From Clavelina lepadiformis (Eukaryota; Chordata; Ascidiacea; Aplousobranchia; Clavelinidae), in assembly GCF_947623445.1 (NCBI RefSeq), contig NC_135244.1, forward strand, positions 20,584,860 through 20,648,859: 64,000 bases of DNA, given 5' to 3'. The notes beneath the pieces are model-generated. The model did not search any database. It was not told where the DNA came from and saw only the letters and a list, made by a program, of their open reading frames with translations. Shown here piece after piece: positions 36,670 to 49,100 of the stretch. Position numbers and translations under genes: made by a program. The first letter of the stretch is position 1. Every line of letters begins with the position of its first letter.

Positions 36670-38604
36670 CTGAGAAAGAACAGAAGGAATTTCGACGCTG
36701 AATTTTCATAGATCGTTACGTATTCACTGTAGGCTATCATCTATTTTACCAAAGAAATCACTCGTGTTGAATTTAGTTGTAATTTATTTGGTATTTTAAC
36801 GCACATGAAACCAATACTAAATGCAGTAGCCTACTTCTCATTGTCTTCATTGGATCGTTGAGATGTCATATTTCATATATTGTCTTTAAATACAAATACA
36901 AGATATTGTTTTTAACTAAAACTGCTGTAAGATTTTATTATACAACCCCTGTTGTGCATAATTAATGTAGTAGCATAGAAATAGGTTTCAAAATTATTTC
37001 GTTTCTACAACACACGGCGGAAACTTGGTTGGTAGTTATCCAATTCTCTTGCCTGATTAAAACGTAATTAGGCAATTCCAGTGCGCCTGGTTGTATGGGC
37101 TATAAAACAAAGCGTTAATTTTCATGTGTGACGTCACAACTACCATCCCGTGCTTTTGAAAGCGCAACAAATTTGAGACAGTATTTGACGACAACTATCA
37201 TCAAAAACTTTTTTGTAAATTCTAAAACTAATTTAATCAGAGTTATTTCGTTTCAGATGAAACTTGTCTTTGTGTTTAAATTTATTTCAGTAAAGAATTT
37301 TATTTCTTACGCTTCATTCTTCACCAAAGCTGATTAACTGATTGACAATCATTAATCATTATCGTAGATTGGGCTCTTATATACAGTATTTGTACATAGC
37401 GTTTTCCTTTTGGCAGCGTAGAGTTTATTTTTAGAAATACAATATTTGTCTTTAAGAAGCGTCTTGTATGGGAAGACCCATAGTTCAGCTGTAGACGTGG
37501 TGACTCAGTAAATGTTTAAACTTGCTTATCTCATCATTTCTTATCTTCAGTATTAAATTAATTATTAATCATACTAAATAGGTCTACCGCATAGTACTCC
37601 AATATCATCAGCGATAAGAGAAGAGTTAATGTCACAGCTTTCTGTTGTTAACGGACTTGCATCAATAAAAGACAGATGGACTTTGTCGACATTACCAACG
37701 CATCCTAAATTTCCCCAAAGTTGCTTTAACAGCGACAGCAGCAAGCTTTAAAAAACATAAAACGCAAGAGTCACCAGGTTCCATGAATCCATTCAAGTAA
37801 AAACTAGAAAAAGGATAAACTACGATTGTTGAAAGATCGTATAATTGGAGAACAAAACAATAAAACTGACGTATTCTGTTTACCATTCACAGCTTAAAAA
37901 ATACAAGGATCGTGTTGACAGGAAAAATAAAACGTAAACAAATTGACAACTGTAATATATATACAGTACACATTTTTTCCAGTTTTATAGCGTTTAAAAT
38001 TAACCAAGGCCTTATTTTCATATCCTTGTACATGGAACAAACGTGAAAAGCTTGCTTTCACAGTAGTTATTATATATAGTGCAAATAGCGTATAGCATTG
38101 CAAAATGGCGCTCGTTGTAAAATTCGTTTACTCGGTGCGGTAGAGACCGACCTGTAACCAAATGGGGTCCAGGGCTCGGAGAAGGCAGACCTCTGCCAAG
38201 ACAAATCCTTTTTCTTTAAAAAAGCATTATAGCAATTCATGATAAGTTCATTGATTGGTGATACAAATTCATTGGTTGATGTAGTTATTTGTTGCAGTAT
38301 GACTTTTGGACATGAGAAACGCTGATAAATGTGCTGCTATCATAATTCATCAGCAGCTTGTTACTGATGTCAGACTTTTATTAGTTTTTCTTTGCATTAT
38401 TACCGTTGCACACTATTATAACAGGCAAGAGTCCCAATACCAGAAAACTAAAAACAATGTTCTGTGCATATCTTGTACGACTGTGCATTAGATCGAAGAA
38501 CCTGCATAAAAGCCGACTGCTCACTGTAAGTATTGGGGACCTGAAATTTTGGTTCCCTCCAAAATAATTTTAGCCTCTTCTGGTGCCCCAAAACTATAGA
38601 TATT

Positions 38605-39264
38605 AAAGCGATTGTCCATTTGATTTCGACGTACTGCAGCATTGATCCATCAGACAAGTGCAAGCGCTGGAGTGTTGCTGAGAAGAAAAGGATTCGATGT
38701 GAAGAGGCCATACGTTGTGAAAGAATACAACCAGCACATAGGAGGAGTGGACCTGACATGATGCTGGAATTATATCGCACAGACATCGGGAGCAAAAAAT
38801 GGTTCATGCGCATCGTGTATTGTTGTTTAGATGTAGCAGTGCTAAATGCGTGGCTGTTATATCGTAGACATTTCGCTCAGAACAACCAGCCAAGGCATCT
38901 TCCATTAAAAGATTTCCGTGGCAGTATCGCTTTTGCTCTAACTTTGGCAGAAAAGAGTAGGATAAAGAAACGTGGTAGACCATCTCTGAATGATGGAAGT
39001 ACATGCTCTTCAAAGAAGACCAAGAAAGCCCTGCCAGTTACAGATGTGCGGTATGATGGTTTGCACCACTGGCATCATCATATTACAAAAACAATGCGGT
39101 GCAGATATTGCCCATCTGGCTACACCCGGGTGCAATGCAGCAAATGCCTCGTAGGACTATGCTTGAATGAACGTAACAACTGCTTTGGCCTTTCACACCA
39201 AGTGATTTTGGTCAGCAGAGAGTACCTTTTGAAAGACATCAACCGGTTCTTTTCTGTTTTGTGA
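38605..39264 (+). pseudogene. piggyBac-type transposase remnant (segment Z)
   Basis: Same remnant as 30140-30770 but better preserved. After the shared frameshift between GGVDL and MMLELYR, the C-terminal part (KKWFMRIVYCCLDV, LPLKDFR, and the RCRYCPSGYTR / CSKCLVGLCLN zinc-binding tail) is open to a stop at 39264. Because the frameshift is shared with segment Y, the copy was already dead before duplication. Confidence 0.8.
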
Positions 39265-40015
39265 CAGCCAACACAAACATGTACTTTACTAGTACTAGTA
39301 CTAGTACTTTTTTTGACATGTAGTAAACGAAAGCATTAAAATTGTGTTAAGAAATTATGAAGTGTTTTGTGAAAGATTACAGATATCCATACCATTTCTT
39401 ACCAATGTTGCCAAATGGAAACATTACGCTGTTGCCAAGCAACCAACATATCCGAATTTTTTCTTTAGGTTTGGTACAAGGAAGGCAAAAGTAACACATG
39501 GCATAAATTTCAGAATTTTTGAAGTACGGGAAGATAATTCGGGAAGAAAAGGGTTAAAGCGATTGTTTGTACTGCAGCCGAACATCGAATTTGCACTGTT
39601 TAAGCAAGTATTCTTCTTTCGTTTACTTGTCGATCTTATTTTTGAATCCAGAACGATGGCAACCCTGCTTATGAAGTATGCACATTTTTTTCAGTAGGAA
39701 ATATCTTTTCAGGAGTCAAACCCACTTGGGCTCCATCTAGTTACGGACCTGTAGCTAGCGCACCGAATCGACGAGTATTAAAGCGTCACTATATCATATT
39801 TATTTTAAAGAAACATTGATTTAAAACATTTTAGATATGCTACACACTTTGAAACGAAACGACGAAAACGAGGGACTTCTGAAGACCACTGCCCTTGATC
39901 TCCGCAATTCTGCTTTTGTATTCTGCCTTATATTAAGTAGATTTGTTTTCAGTTGATACGCCGTTGAGTTTTTTTAGTTTTTACAGCAAACCGGAAAGTA
40001 GATGACCACATCTAC

Positions 40016-40125
40016 CTCAAGTACTTTATAACCAGTACATCAAAAGCTGCACATTAAACCAGTCTTGTTAGTGTTTAAGCATTGCATTTCCAGATTGCTG
40101 GATAAGTTATTAAATGTTGGACATC
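40016..40125 (-). pseudogene. First-half sushi exon with a nonsense codon, segment Z
   Basis: Same size and phase as the Y exon 31536-31645, with an intact acceptor and donor. The codon before the fourth Cys is TGA (reads LMCSF-stop-C), so the exon cannot contribute a full CCP domain. It lies 3' of the terminal exon of the kinase-sushi gene. Confidence 0.7.
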
Positions 40126-40882
40126 CTGAAAATACAAATGATAAAATATTTGTTTTTGTTTGATTTATACTTTTAAGTTTTGCAACTAAATTTCCATTTC
40201 CTGCGCTTCTTACCGTTCCGTTCGCAACGAGGGTTTTGATATTAGTAAAAACAGCAAACCAAGTGCATAGATACATATATTAAAATATCAAAATAAGATG
40301 CCTGAAACTTATACCAAACACTTTTACTACAACGAGAGTTGACTACATAAGTTACCCAGGAAAAAACTCATTGTCATAAAAAAAAGCATTATTACGGTAA
40401 CAGAGCCATAAATAGTTAATCCTCTGAACAAACAAACAACAATGTACTACTACAAAAATATGAAGTATTGTCATATCTGCACAAGAATACGGATCAGGGA
40501 ATATCAGCACAAATCGTTTCAGACCATCAGACAAGTTGGTAATGTAGTTATAATGTCACGTGCACATATCAGTAATATTACGTTGTAACATTAAAATGTA
40601 GCACCAAAAAAACAATGAGTTAGCCTTAGAAATTACTTGTGAAATTATTCCTTTTATGAATCTGCTTAAGCCATTTTAGATTCACTTGGATAGTGAGGTA
40701 CAACTACAAGCTTATGCTCAGTAATGCTGGTATTTTTTTGATTGGTGATTGACATAAAAATGCACCCTTTTGCAGATAAGTAACAAATTTCAAGAAACCA
40801 TGAGTAAGATGATGTTAGAAGTTCCAATCATTTTCGAATAACATAATAGACGCTCAAGTACGGTACTTTCAACCGCGCAAAG

Positions 40883-43800
40883 TCAACACTTAGTGGGCAT
40901 TTCCGGCTCGTCACAGGGTCGAGGGTAGACACCCTTTGCTACCATATCTCGCACGAGGAAGGCGAGTGTGTGCTCACAGGCACCAAATTGCGAGTGGTAT
41001 TTCTTGCATTTTCGTTGGTGGTTCGTGCTCAAATCCATGCAGGTGCAATCGAATACCAAAGACAATTTGTGCCTACCTACACCTCCAATGCATTTGATGC
41101 TGTTGCCTGCGTAGACAGTCTACAAAATACAGTACAGCAATTTACATTCAAACCGAAAAAAAAAATTATATCTCCAAAGTAAAGTAGGCATTTTAGACAA
41201 TACAGTTGTAACTACCCTTACTGCTTACCATGGCAGCAAATTGCTAAGTGTGATATCAAATTCAATTTTGAACAAACTTACAAAAAATTTGGTTTTTGGT
41301 CGACCGTTAATTTGCGTCTTCAAATGTTCCCAGCTTAAATTTTCGTTACAGTTAGGTCCAGTTGTGCAAGGCGGGCATTCACAGGTCGGAAGGGATGATG
41401 ACCATTCTGCTGATGCTAGGCAATCAATGTTGGACGAACCCTGATTTTAACAAAATAAACGTTACTTTTCCTGATTTTACTTGCTTTTGTAGCACTACGC
41501 GTATACACTTGTGGCATGAATTTCTTTTCTGTTTCATTTATGATGAGTTTCATACGTCATCAACAACAATAATAAAACAGCGGCGAGAATCTCGTTATGG
41601 TAACTAAATGGTATGATGGTAAATGGTATGATAGTGATATGATAATGGTATGATGGTGATATGATGGTAAATGGTAGTTTGCCCACCCCTGATCTATAGA
41701 GTTAGACTGTTTAACTTTTATCCAAACACAATGTTTAATGCGCTCATCTGAGCAATGCGACCTTAAGCGTCTGTCCTTCCGGGCAAGAAAAATCACATTT
41801 CGATCCGACGTTCCTTCCGTTCGTGCAACTCGCCGTCAACCCTTTAGATAGCACGAGGTCTGGACACACTGAAAAAAAGAAATTTTTTCAATGGAAACTT
41901 CTTTATTAATGGCCGAACGCCGTTGCACTTAAATGCATTAAATACAATAAAACAACTGGTAGCCTGCTTTAGTACAAGCTTGGACCACGTACTATCACCT
42001 AAATTTAACCTATTTTAAAAAGTATATAATGAAACTGACATTTAGGCTGTTCCACGTGTTCAAGTGCTCTTTCGCCAATGGTTGAATCCTGTGGCTCTGA
42101 AAACAATCACACGTAATATTGAAATAGAATAAGGCAAATTATGCAAAGGCGATCTCAATAAGTATGATTGAAATATCGACAACTTCTATCTAGCAATTTG
42201 TCCTATACTTTGAAGATTAATTACCGGACGTAGTGGTTGCAGGTGATATATTGCCCAAGTATGCCGCGCTAAGTACACTCGCCAGGAACATGACTCCCTT
42301 CACTGACGTTTCCCCTAAAGTTAAATAAAATTCAAAGTTGCTTTAGCTGACTTGCTCCACACACTGAAGAAATATACATAACTTTAACTAATATTACGTT
42401 CAATGTTAAGCTCTTATGTCACAATGTAACATTGTTACAATACAAAATGATGAAGTAATTCACTCACAATTGTTTGCTCGGAACGTTCCTGGTTGCTTGC
42501 CACTGGGTGAGTATTTTGAAGCCGACAGCACGTCGACTAGTCCACAAAAGTCAATTTAAAAAAAGATCATCTTAGCTGACTCACTCCACATTCAAGATAT
42601 AGCTTTAACTAATATTACGTTGAATGCTGAACTCTTGTGTTACGATGCAAAAGAATGACGTAATTCACTCACATTGTTTTGCTCGAGAAGTTCCCGGTTG
42701 TTCATCACTGGGAAAGTGTTCTGAATCAGGCGTCAAACCCACTGGGCAAAATGAAACAATTAGAGAGTTAGGTGTGACAATGACACAATTCTGACATGGC
42801 AAAGACTGGCAATAAATGACTATGCAGTAAACGTTTATCAATACAACAAATGCATGCGAAAAACCTTTATGCTTTGGCTGTCTTTCGTTGGAATCAGGCA
42901 GTTGTTCCGTTTCAGTCGTTTTTTCTTTATGATATTGGATTTCTTCCCATTCTTGGTTAGATTGCGATACAACCTCCAAACCTGAAGGTATTCAAAGCTT
43001 TGTAACAGATGTATTTTGCAAAAAATTTAAGGGCAAAAAAGTGAACAGACGTTTCCCTACAAACCTAATGGCAAAGGCGCCGCATTCGCAAAGGGCGGAT
43101 AAAACCGGTTCAATCCAACTTTGCTGCTCGTGGAATATCTTGTCATCATAGACTGCATTTGTGCTTTCACATCTTCAATTTCATCGTAATAAGCTGGTGG
43201 CGGTTCTGTTGCTTCTAATTCTTTGCCCAGCTTATTACACACTACATTTTACATATATTGAGAAAAACTCTCTTCAGGAAGTGAAATAATAAGTAAAATT
43301 TTTGTCACTCTTTAAAACGAGATTTAAAACTTTCCAAATTTAACACTTCAAAGGTTATTACTTCAAATACCTTCCTTGCTGTTTGGACGCAAGCCAGGAG
43401 CGAAATCCCAACATTTCATCATTTCTGATTTCAAAATGTTAAAGACGTTGAGATCGTCGAGGCAATCTTGTAAAGAGGTTTCAACCTCATTTATGATCTT
43501 CTCATCCGGTTTCAAGCCATCGCTCCTGATCCTCGCTTCGACAATAGCAATGGGAGCTTTAGCGTAAGCCACTTTCCTTGTAATCATCTCATATCCAACT
43601 ATTCCAAAACTAAAGGAAAAGTTTAAAATATAGTTTTGTAAATCTTTTGCCCGAAATTACAAAAAACAGATTCATAAAGGTTTAATTCAAATGCAGTCTT
43701 GCAGAAAAGCCAAAAGGTATTCCTATGAGTAAACCCGTAAATAGCACTGGAACTATAAAGATTATAAACGAAGTCTTTCAACCCAAGTTGCACAATGATA

Positions 43801-44583
43801 ATAATTAATGAAAATCAACTTCCGAAAAAAAAATTTATTTATAAACGTCCACCACCCACCTATAAACATCGGAAGATGTTTTTCTCTTCTCCAAAGGCGA
43901 GTTTAAAACTTCAGGGGCGGTGTAATTAGGCGTGTGTTGTGACGTCGATGATATGTTGATGGATCTGTTTGTTTGCCTCGATGCTGTTGCAATATTGACT
44001 GAGCCGAAGTCCGCGACCTTCACCTCAAGTTCTGGCGTTAAGAGAATGTTCTGAGGCTTCAGGTCGCCGTGAATATAGGCTCGTTTGTTGTCATGGTGAT
44101 GCAAATAACGAAGAGCAAGGGCGACCTCGTAGTAAAGTCGAAGGCGAAGCAACCAAGGGACAATTTCAACTACTCCAAACTCATCTTGCAAAAGGTTTTC
44201 AAGACTTCCACCGCTAACATATTCCATTATGATGCCAATGCAATTGTTCCACTCTGTTTTGGCCAGCAACTTTACTATGTTGTTGTGACCAAGTCGACGA
44301 AGAACTAGCAATTCTCGTTCTACGCTGTAAAATGAAACCGCAAAAAATCGTTTACTTATTTCTCATTAACAAAAGTATAGTTACCATGTCAAATTACTCA
44401 CTTATCGTTCAGTTTTCTACAAGTTTTTTCATTCCCTTTCACACTGAAACATTTCACCGCAACCTCAACAAGCTCCTCAGATTGACATCTCCTCACCATC
44501 CCATAGCTCCCATGTCCCAAGATGTCTTCATCGTTGGAAGATGTTAATAAAGTGGACGCATCATGGCAAGGTAGATCAGCCAT
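40883..44583 (-). CDS. Type II membrane kinase with sushi ectodomain (gene K1)
   Basis: Twelve exons: 44402-44583, 43860-44324, 43371-43609, 43065-43241, 42865-42981, 42673-42741, 42468-42536, 42225-42314, 42040-42096, 41762-41868, 41282-41440 and 40883-41119. They total 1968 nt with every phase matching, giving 655 residues. Residues 1-295 are a TKL-like kinase: GHGSYGMV loop (23-30), Lys44, HGD (146-148, so non-RD), DFG (166-168), APE (197-199), SDVYSFG, and CW plus LRP near the end. Residues 296-439 are a hydrophilic linker. Residues 446-460 form a short hydrophobic helix preceded by Lys and followed by the sequon NIS. Residues about 489-544 are a six-Cys selectin-type CCP; the rest is a Cys-rich tail. 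There is no signal pept at the N-terminus. The kinase is predicted cytosolic and the CCP extracellular. IRAK/RIPK-type innate signalling is an inference. Confidence 0.75.
41596..41675. repeat. Minisatellite, short allele (segment Z end)
   Basis: Same GGTATGATGGTAAAT-type motif as 33518-33646, but with fewer and more degenerate units. Confidence 0.8.
41676..41691. mobile_element. Orphan hAT-type right terminus
   Basis: The sequence AGTTTGCCCACCCCTG matches the right-end type of the complete element at 48884-49194, which ends GTTGCCCGCCCCTG. Its left half is missing, cut off at the minisatellite, marking a rearrangement junction. Confidence 0.45.
42468..42741 (-). repeat. Tandem exon duplication in the kinase linker
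   Basis: Exons 42673-42741 and 42468-42536 are both 69 nt and phase 1 to 1. They share a PSxxQPGTxRA core, and their following introns are also similar (GCTGACTYRCTCCACA, CTTTAACTAATATTACGTT). A unit of about 205 bp was duplicated. Confidence 0.75.
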
Positions 44584-44609
44584 TATTTTACAAAAGTGCC
44601 GATACAAAG

Positions 44610-46178
44610 CTTACAGATGAAGCAGCTAACGCAGGACTAAATAAAATAGCTGATTTGACATTAGTCATCTGTGGCTTATAAGTCAAACGCATCAACTTAA
44701 AATGAAACATTTGTCATTAATTTTGAATAGGCTAACACTAAGCAGAACCTTAGATGCATTTCAAATCTCTCATCATGCCAAGTTTATAACATCTATCTAT
44801 TGACTTTGCTTAACTGCAATCAGGCAAGCAACAGAAACATATATAGTGAAACTAAAGTGAAACGGCTACAAGCTAACTGTAATGGGATACACTTCCTCAT
44901 AATGGAATCAGTCAAGCGTGAACTGACGAACCTACAGCCTGAAATGTTCAAGTAGAGTGCTTGCCCCTGAAACATAACCGTATCTATTGTATACAAAAAG
45001 ACAGCGTACGAACGTTGCTTTTCGCTTCAACATGTAATAAATTTACCACCATGGAACTGCTTTACGTTTAAGTATCCCATGTCTGTAGGCCAATAAGTTT
45101 ACTTGCAACTTTATCATTTCTGAACTGTCGAACTAAGTCAGAAAAGTTTCTTCCTGGTGGCCTCTTTGTCCACAGTACGATACCTTTTGTGTTCTAGAGT
45201 AGACAATAGTCGAGTATACTTTCCTTATCCGATTCTTAGCTTATTAATTTGCGATGTAAACGCTTGGTGAGTGCGGTTAGTCGACTATAGGATTTCGGCG
45301 AGATGTTCTAAATATTACTGCGATTTGAAAACGTTTTATGGTTGCTACAGGTGAAAGGAATTATTCGTGTACATGAACAACAACTGCTGTATGCCGTAAG
45401 ACATCATAACACTAGCTTTCCTAGAACTAATCCCCAGCCATCGACTTCTATCATTAGGGATGAGGTGGCAGAAGAAAAAAGAAGAAAGCTCAGTCTGTAA
45501 GAAACGTCACAAGAAGCAAATTGTTGTATTTTTGAGTTACAACACAAAGATAATAAAAAATGTCAACGTGTAGCGTAGAACCAGGTTAAATTCAGGACTC
45601 ACTGTATAATGTAGACGATACAATGTAGCAGGTATAGACCGTAACGTGTAAATGTATTTGCTCGATCAAAGACTTTCTTCATAGTACGTCACAAGCAACT
45701 ACCACTCAGAGCAACAGAGACGGAATTTAATTACAATAGTACACGCCAGACATTACGCAATTCCAACACACTTTATGTGAACCATCAAACACACTCATCA
45801 CATAGCGTATATCTTGTCACCGTAAATCAGAATTGAAATTATATGTTAGAATTGTAACTAGCGATTATAACAAACTTCAATCTGGATGCGGGATTTTCGT
45901 TTTACAGCCACAGCATTACTCAGGTATGTTGTTTGGGTCACTGGGCATGGGATATCTGCCAGCGTCAATCTTGTTCATATTACACAGGAGAAAACTGAGA
46001 GCGTTTTTGCATGATTTAGGCCTAGTCAGAGAATTCCAGTTGCATGAAAACTTCCCGTTGAGTTATCTCTGCTTATAGTAGCAAGTATGCTTGGTCCGTT
46101 TGAAGATGTATAGTTCAGGTTGGCAGGAGTGGACTCGCCATATGCAAGGTGTTCGAGATAAAAACAAAAGTGCAGCAG
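44610..46178. other. Spacer between kinase genes K1 and K2
   Basis: This holds the 5' flank of K1 and the 3' flank of K2. A plus-strand open frame at 45833-46078 has a hydrophobic stretch but no splice context or family resemblance. Confidence 0.4.
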
Positions 46179-49100
46179 TTATTTTACTGTGGGTTTTGTG
46201 GAATGAAAGGATTGTGGAAATTTCCGAAATATTCTTTCGAAATCTTCTTCAAAATAAGACTGTCTAAAAATTTTTCAACAAAATTACAGTACCTTTAAAA
46301 ATACCAAATTTGTAAACTAATTTTTTACGAAATTGTTGAGGCATTTTTAGCCTATATTTCACCCTAAATTTGTAACGTGCTTAGTTTCATGAATTTTTAT
46401 ATATTTAAGCTTATCCTTTTTCAAAATTATTATATCATTTTCTTAGTTGTTTATTCTTCTCACCTTTATCTACACAAACGGGAAGTGGCGAAGACCACCA
46501 TTGCGATTTTTGGCAAAACATGCTATTTTGTGACTGCGGTAAAATAGTTTTTTTTTGGTTAGTCAGTTGAATCTGTCTCATTCATATGTGACGTACAAAC
46601 TTACCAAAGGTTCAAATCTACCGGGACACGTAAAAAAGCAAACTGATCCAACCTTGTTTGCATTTGTGCAGTGCATTTTTATCAAATCATCGAGTTTGTT
46701 CCATATTACAGAGCATTCTATGATAAATCAGAGATAAAGTGTTAGTGGTCAACTTTTTTATATCATTTGAAATCATCGTTCTAAAATGTTTTGTGTTTAC
46801 CTTTCAGTTTACAACTGGGTATTTTCGACGACCAATGCTTGTGGTTTTTGCAGATAATGTGACTGCTACCCTATTAAGCAAATTATGTTTTTTGCATGAC
46901 GTTTTGTTTCTAGGTGACATATCGGAATTTGAAGAATATGCCAAAATAATTGTACGAAAAGACCTACCTGCAGAATTGTATCACCATTGCAACTAAAGTT
47001 ACAGGCAGATCCAACTTTCCTATCATTTGTGCATTTCATTTCAAGTCCATCAGACAAGTGCACCACAGGACATTCTGCAAAACATAAATGATAAAAGATT
47101 TTCTTCTGTTACTCCAAACCCTCAGACTTGTACCATTACTTGTACCGATGCTATCTTAGTTCTTACTTTTTTGTGTACAGGTCGGAAGTTTTGATGACCA
47201 CTGTCCTTGGTCACTGCACTCTGTTTTATTGTTTCCCTGTATTTAGTAATTTAATTCTTAGTTTACTCTCGTTTTCCAGTTTGGTTTTGTCGAACTTTGG
47301 CGAAACAAATGAAAACATGAACGTAAGTAGGCCTACCTTAAGTACATTTCCATCAGTGCATGTCAAGTTGCAAACTGATCCAATGCTATGATTATTCGTA
47401 CATTCCATTTTCAATTCATCTGTTACGTGCAACTTTAAGCATTCTTCAAGCATAATATAAACAGGTTTTAGAATGTTAAAACCACAAATTTAGTTATGTA
47501 GTAAACCGAGTGAATTGAGCATAACCGTCGTCGTTACGGGAAAGCCTGCAAGTCGCAAAGAAAAGATGCACAAGATATTTTCTAAAATCTCTTTGTTTAC
47601 CTGTTATGGCGGTGAAGGGGAAGTGTGGGGTTGACTGATAAATGGCTACACCAGACGTCATAAAAGATAGAGCAAGTGTTACAGTCAACAGAATAACTAA
47701 AACGTTTCTTCGACAGTAAGGTCCATTTGTTCCTAAACTCGTATAAGCTTTGTTTACTAAAAAAAAGAAAAATATAATAAATAGCTGGACAAAAGCGCAG
47801 CATGAATATTTTCAATAGTGTAGGAGATTTATTTATCAGACAAAATAATACTATGCGTTATAGGAGTTAAAATGTAAACATAAAGGTAATAGCATAACCC
47901 ACAGACACAACATTTTCAAACTTTTTAATGACTTCCAAAAGTACATTAATCACTCTCGTAAAACTAAAGCTCATTTGAAACTCAAACCAACTTTGCAAAA
48001 ACTGTTGATTTTCACGAGGGAATGATGATCCATTTGGTGTGTCCATGAACCTTGTTTTGTTTCGTGGTTGAAAGTCAATAACATGCATGCTGCTGTCATC
48101 ACATGCTAGATGTGATGATTCTTTTCTCGTTGCGGTATCATCTGTCATCATCAATCAAATAGATTATTATAATTATAAAAGTCGTCAACGTTTGTTACAT
48201 TTTTGATACTGTAGTTATAGTTATAGTTAAACTCTGCGGTTAATAAAGTATATCTAATGAAGTAATAAATCCATTCAGAAAAATTGACATTTGTTTTGTC
48301 ACAACGGCGTCACAACTAAGTTACATCTCAACGCGAAAGCTCGAAACTTAAAACGACTTTGCAAAAGCTGTTGATTTTCTTCACACGATGAAGATGTTGG
48401 CCATGATCGTTCCGTCCGTTGTTTGGGACCAATAGCATGCAGGCGTTTGCCATCAGAGACCAGATGGGAAGATTCGTTCCTCATTTCAGCATCGTATATC
48501 GACGGTTGTTGAAGACCTGAAGAGTGAGTAATATTTTACATACAGTATATTTAAATATTGAAAACAAACGAAAGAAGGAATTTATATTTAAAGGATCGTG
48601 GATTTTTCTTTTTGCTTTGTAGTTGTTTGGATGTTATTGAATCTCTACGTGATCGGTAATATACAGTAAGCTATAATATGTTGTGTTGTATGTAACATAA
48701 TACGGAGCAAATATATGTAAACAAATATCGAATAGAAGTTGAAGAAGAATCAAAATATAACAGTGCTATACTCTTATACCTACAGGTTTACTGTGGGCAT
48801 AGCTGAAAGGAGGAGCACTTTAAGTATGTGTCAAAACATACAAATTGTTTTGTGTAATTTGTTGGCTTGTAGGTTGTATAAACCAGGGGCGGGCAACTTT
48901 TTCGGTTGGCGGGCCTGATATGAGAAAATGAAGCACTTGGCGGGCCGGATTCCTGAATCGATACATTAATTATTTTGTCTTTATGTGACATCACCATTCA
49001 GATTGTTACACTTCTTCTTAAAGAATAACTATTTATCAATCACTATATTTGACGTAGTAAGCAAGTAGTGAGGGATTGCGACAGACTGTGGTAGCAGGCC

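Larger units (their letters stand above)
33653..41672. repeat. Segmental duplication, segment Z
   Basis: This is the longest segment: its left part equals X and its middle and right parts equal Y. It therefore represents the most complete unit. It contains repeat A, a decayed ClC fragment, a piggyBac remnant and the last exons of the complete kinase-sushi gene 40883-44583. Confidence 0.85.

Noticed and set aside
46078..46170. Cysteine-containing minus-strand frame (CIWRVHSC) as a terminal exon of K2
   Set aside because: Its frame requires a phase-2 entry, but the last K2 sushi exon ends in phase 1.
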